From the NCBI GenBank assembly GCA_024998705.1, contig JACOEF010000037.1:1-6727 (forward strand): a stretch of 6,727 nt of DNA. The letters are read 5' to 3'. This document shows positions 6,437-6,727 of this stretch, piece by piece. The notes under the pieces were generated by a model. It did no database searches. It was given only the letters and a program-made list of their open reading frames with translations, and was not told where the DNA came from. Numbering within the stretch: the stretch's first letter is position 1; the number at the start of each line of letters is the position of its first letter. The DNA is from Nitrospira sp. GTDB lineage: Bacteria > Nitrospirota > Nitrospiria > Nitrospirales > Nitrospiraceae. The translations under genes were made by a program, and so were the position numbers.

Positions 6437-6727
6437 ATGAGCGCACAGGGGAAGGCCGAGCAGGCATTCCAACAGGAGTACGACAAAGCGATCGAGCGCA
6501 TCCGCACGATGCCGGATGGCGCCGTCGGGTGGGCACTCAAGTTCCTGCAAACGGACCTAGAAGCCCTGACCCCGACAGAGTGGACGCTGGTGGCGTTTGA
6601 GGTCGCGGCGTTCGTCGATGAGACGGGGGACCGATTCGGCGGGATGGTGGCGCCGGAGAGTGGCTGGAGCGTGGAAGGGGTGCCCAACGCGAAGAACTAT
6701 CAGACAATACCCAGTCGCAAAGAAGCC
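6437..6727 (+). CDS. Divergent gene of unknown function, 3' end outside the window
   Basis: The frame is open from the ATG at 6437 to the window edge, giving 97 residues. The start is supported by AAAGGAG (6422-6428) at 8 nt. An in-frame ATG at 6353 would add 28 residues but has no Shine-Dalgarno. The N-terminal part is acidic and helical (about residues 1-50, with QQEYDKAIERI and a Trp-containing hydrophobic helix near 32-38), followed by TPTEWTLVAFEVAAFVDE (45-62), then a Gly/Pro-rich stretch. There is no signal peptide, membrane segment or known motif. I do not recognise a family. It is transcribed away from the HTH-rep operon from a shared control region, so it probably belongs to the same mobile element. 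Frames on the opposite strand here (6284-6550, 6349-6687) are judged shadows because they lack Shine-Dalgarno sequences. Confidence 0.62.
   Translation, partial: MSAQGKAEQAFQQEYDKAIERIRTMPDGAVGWALKFLQTDLEALTPTEWTLVAFEVAAFVDETGDRFGGMVAPESGWSVEGVPNAKNYQTIPSRKEA

Noticed and set aside
6349..6687. Minus-strand frames opposite the 6437 gene
   Set aside because: The plus-strand frame has a Shine-Dalgarno and a plausible protein composition; the minus-strand frames do not.
1..6727. CRISPR array, tRNA or rRNA genes
   Set aside because: No regularly spaced repeats and no recognisable tRNA or rRNA signature sequences were seen.

Overview
The window looks like a bacterial accessory region. The organism cannot be named from what is visible. 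Three of the four genes on the right carry strong Shine-Dalgarno sequences (AAGGAGGTG-type). The left two thirds are of middling GC content. The gap at about 4620-4800 is only about 39% G+C by hand count, and the sequence from about 4800 rightward is clearly GC-richer (about 80% in 4801-4860, about 62% in a sampled line of the rep gene). This step suggests that two segments of different history meet near position 4800.

Left part (1-4549, minus strand): one very long reading frame encodes a giant STAND-type NTPase with an N-terminal PD-(D/E)XK-like nuclease domain, a central P-loop NTPase and a long helical C-terminal region. This resembles the Avs-type anti-phage proteins. The frame is broken by a single in-frame TAA at 1826-1828. 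Before the stop it codes for 907 residues. After the stop the same frame stays open for 608 codons and runs off the left edge of the window. The downstream half has no good ribosome-binding site. The simplest reading is one protein of more than 1500 residues interrupted by a nonsense codon; a genuinely split two-chain protein is the alternative.

Middle (4550-5070): an intergenic stretch without a supported gene. It holds two GC-rich hairpins directly at the composition step (4804-4820 and 4826-4861) and an inverted repeat at 5008-5045 just beyond the end of the rep operon. These are candidate replication-origin, element-end or transcript-end structures.

Right part (5071-6727): a compact minus-strand operon reads excisionase/MerR-like winged-HTH protein, then a probable HUH-type rolling-circle replication initiator, then a small CxxC...CxxC zinc-ribbon protein. 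The first two overlap by ATGA, and the Shine-Dalgarno of the third lies over the end of rep. A divergent plus-strand gene of unknown function starts at 6437 and leaves the window. The two transcription units share a control region containing a perfect 10-bp inverted repeat (6267-6293) that overlaps a TTGACA-N17-CATTAT promoter candidate, a good operator site for the HTH protein. Together this looks like the replication/control module of a small mobile replicon (plasmid, integrated element or ssDNA phage) lying next to a defence gene.
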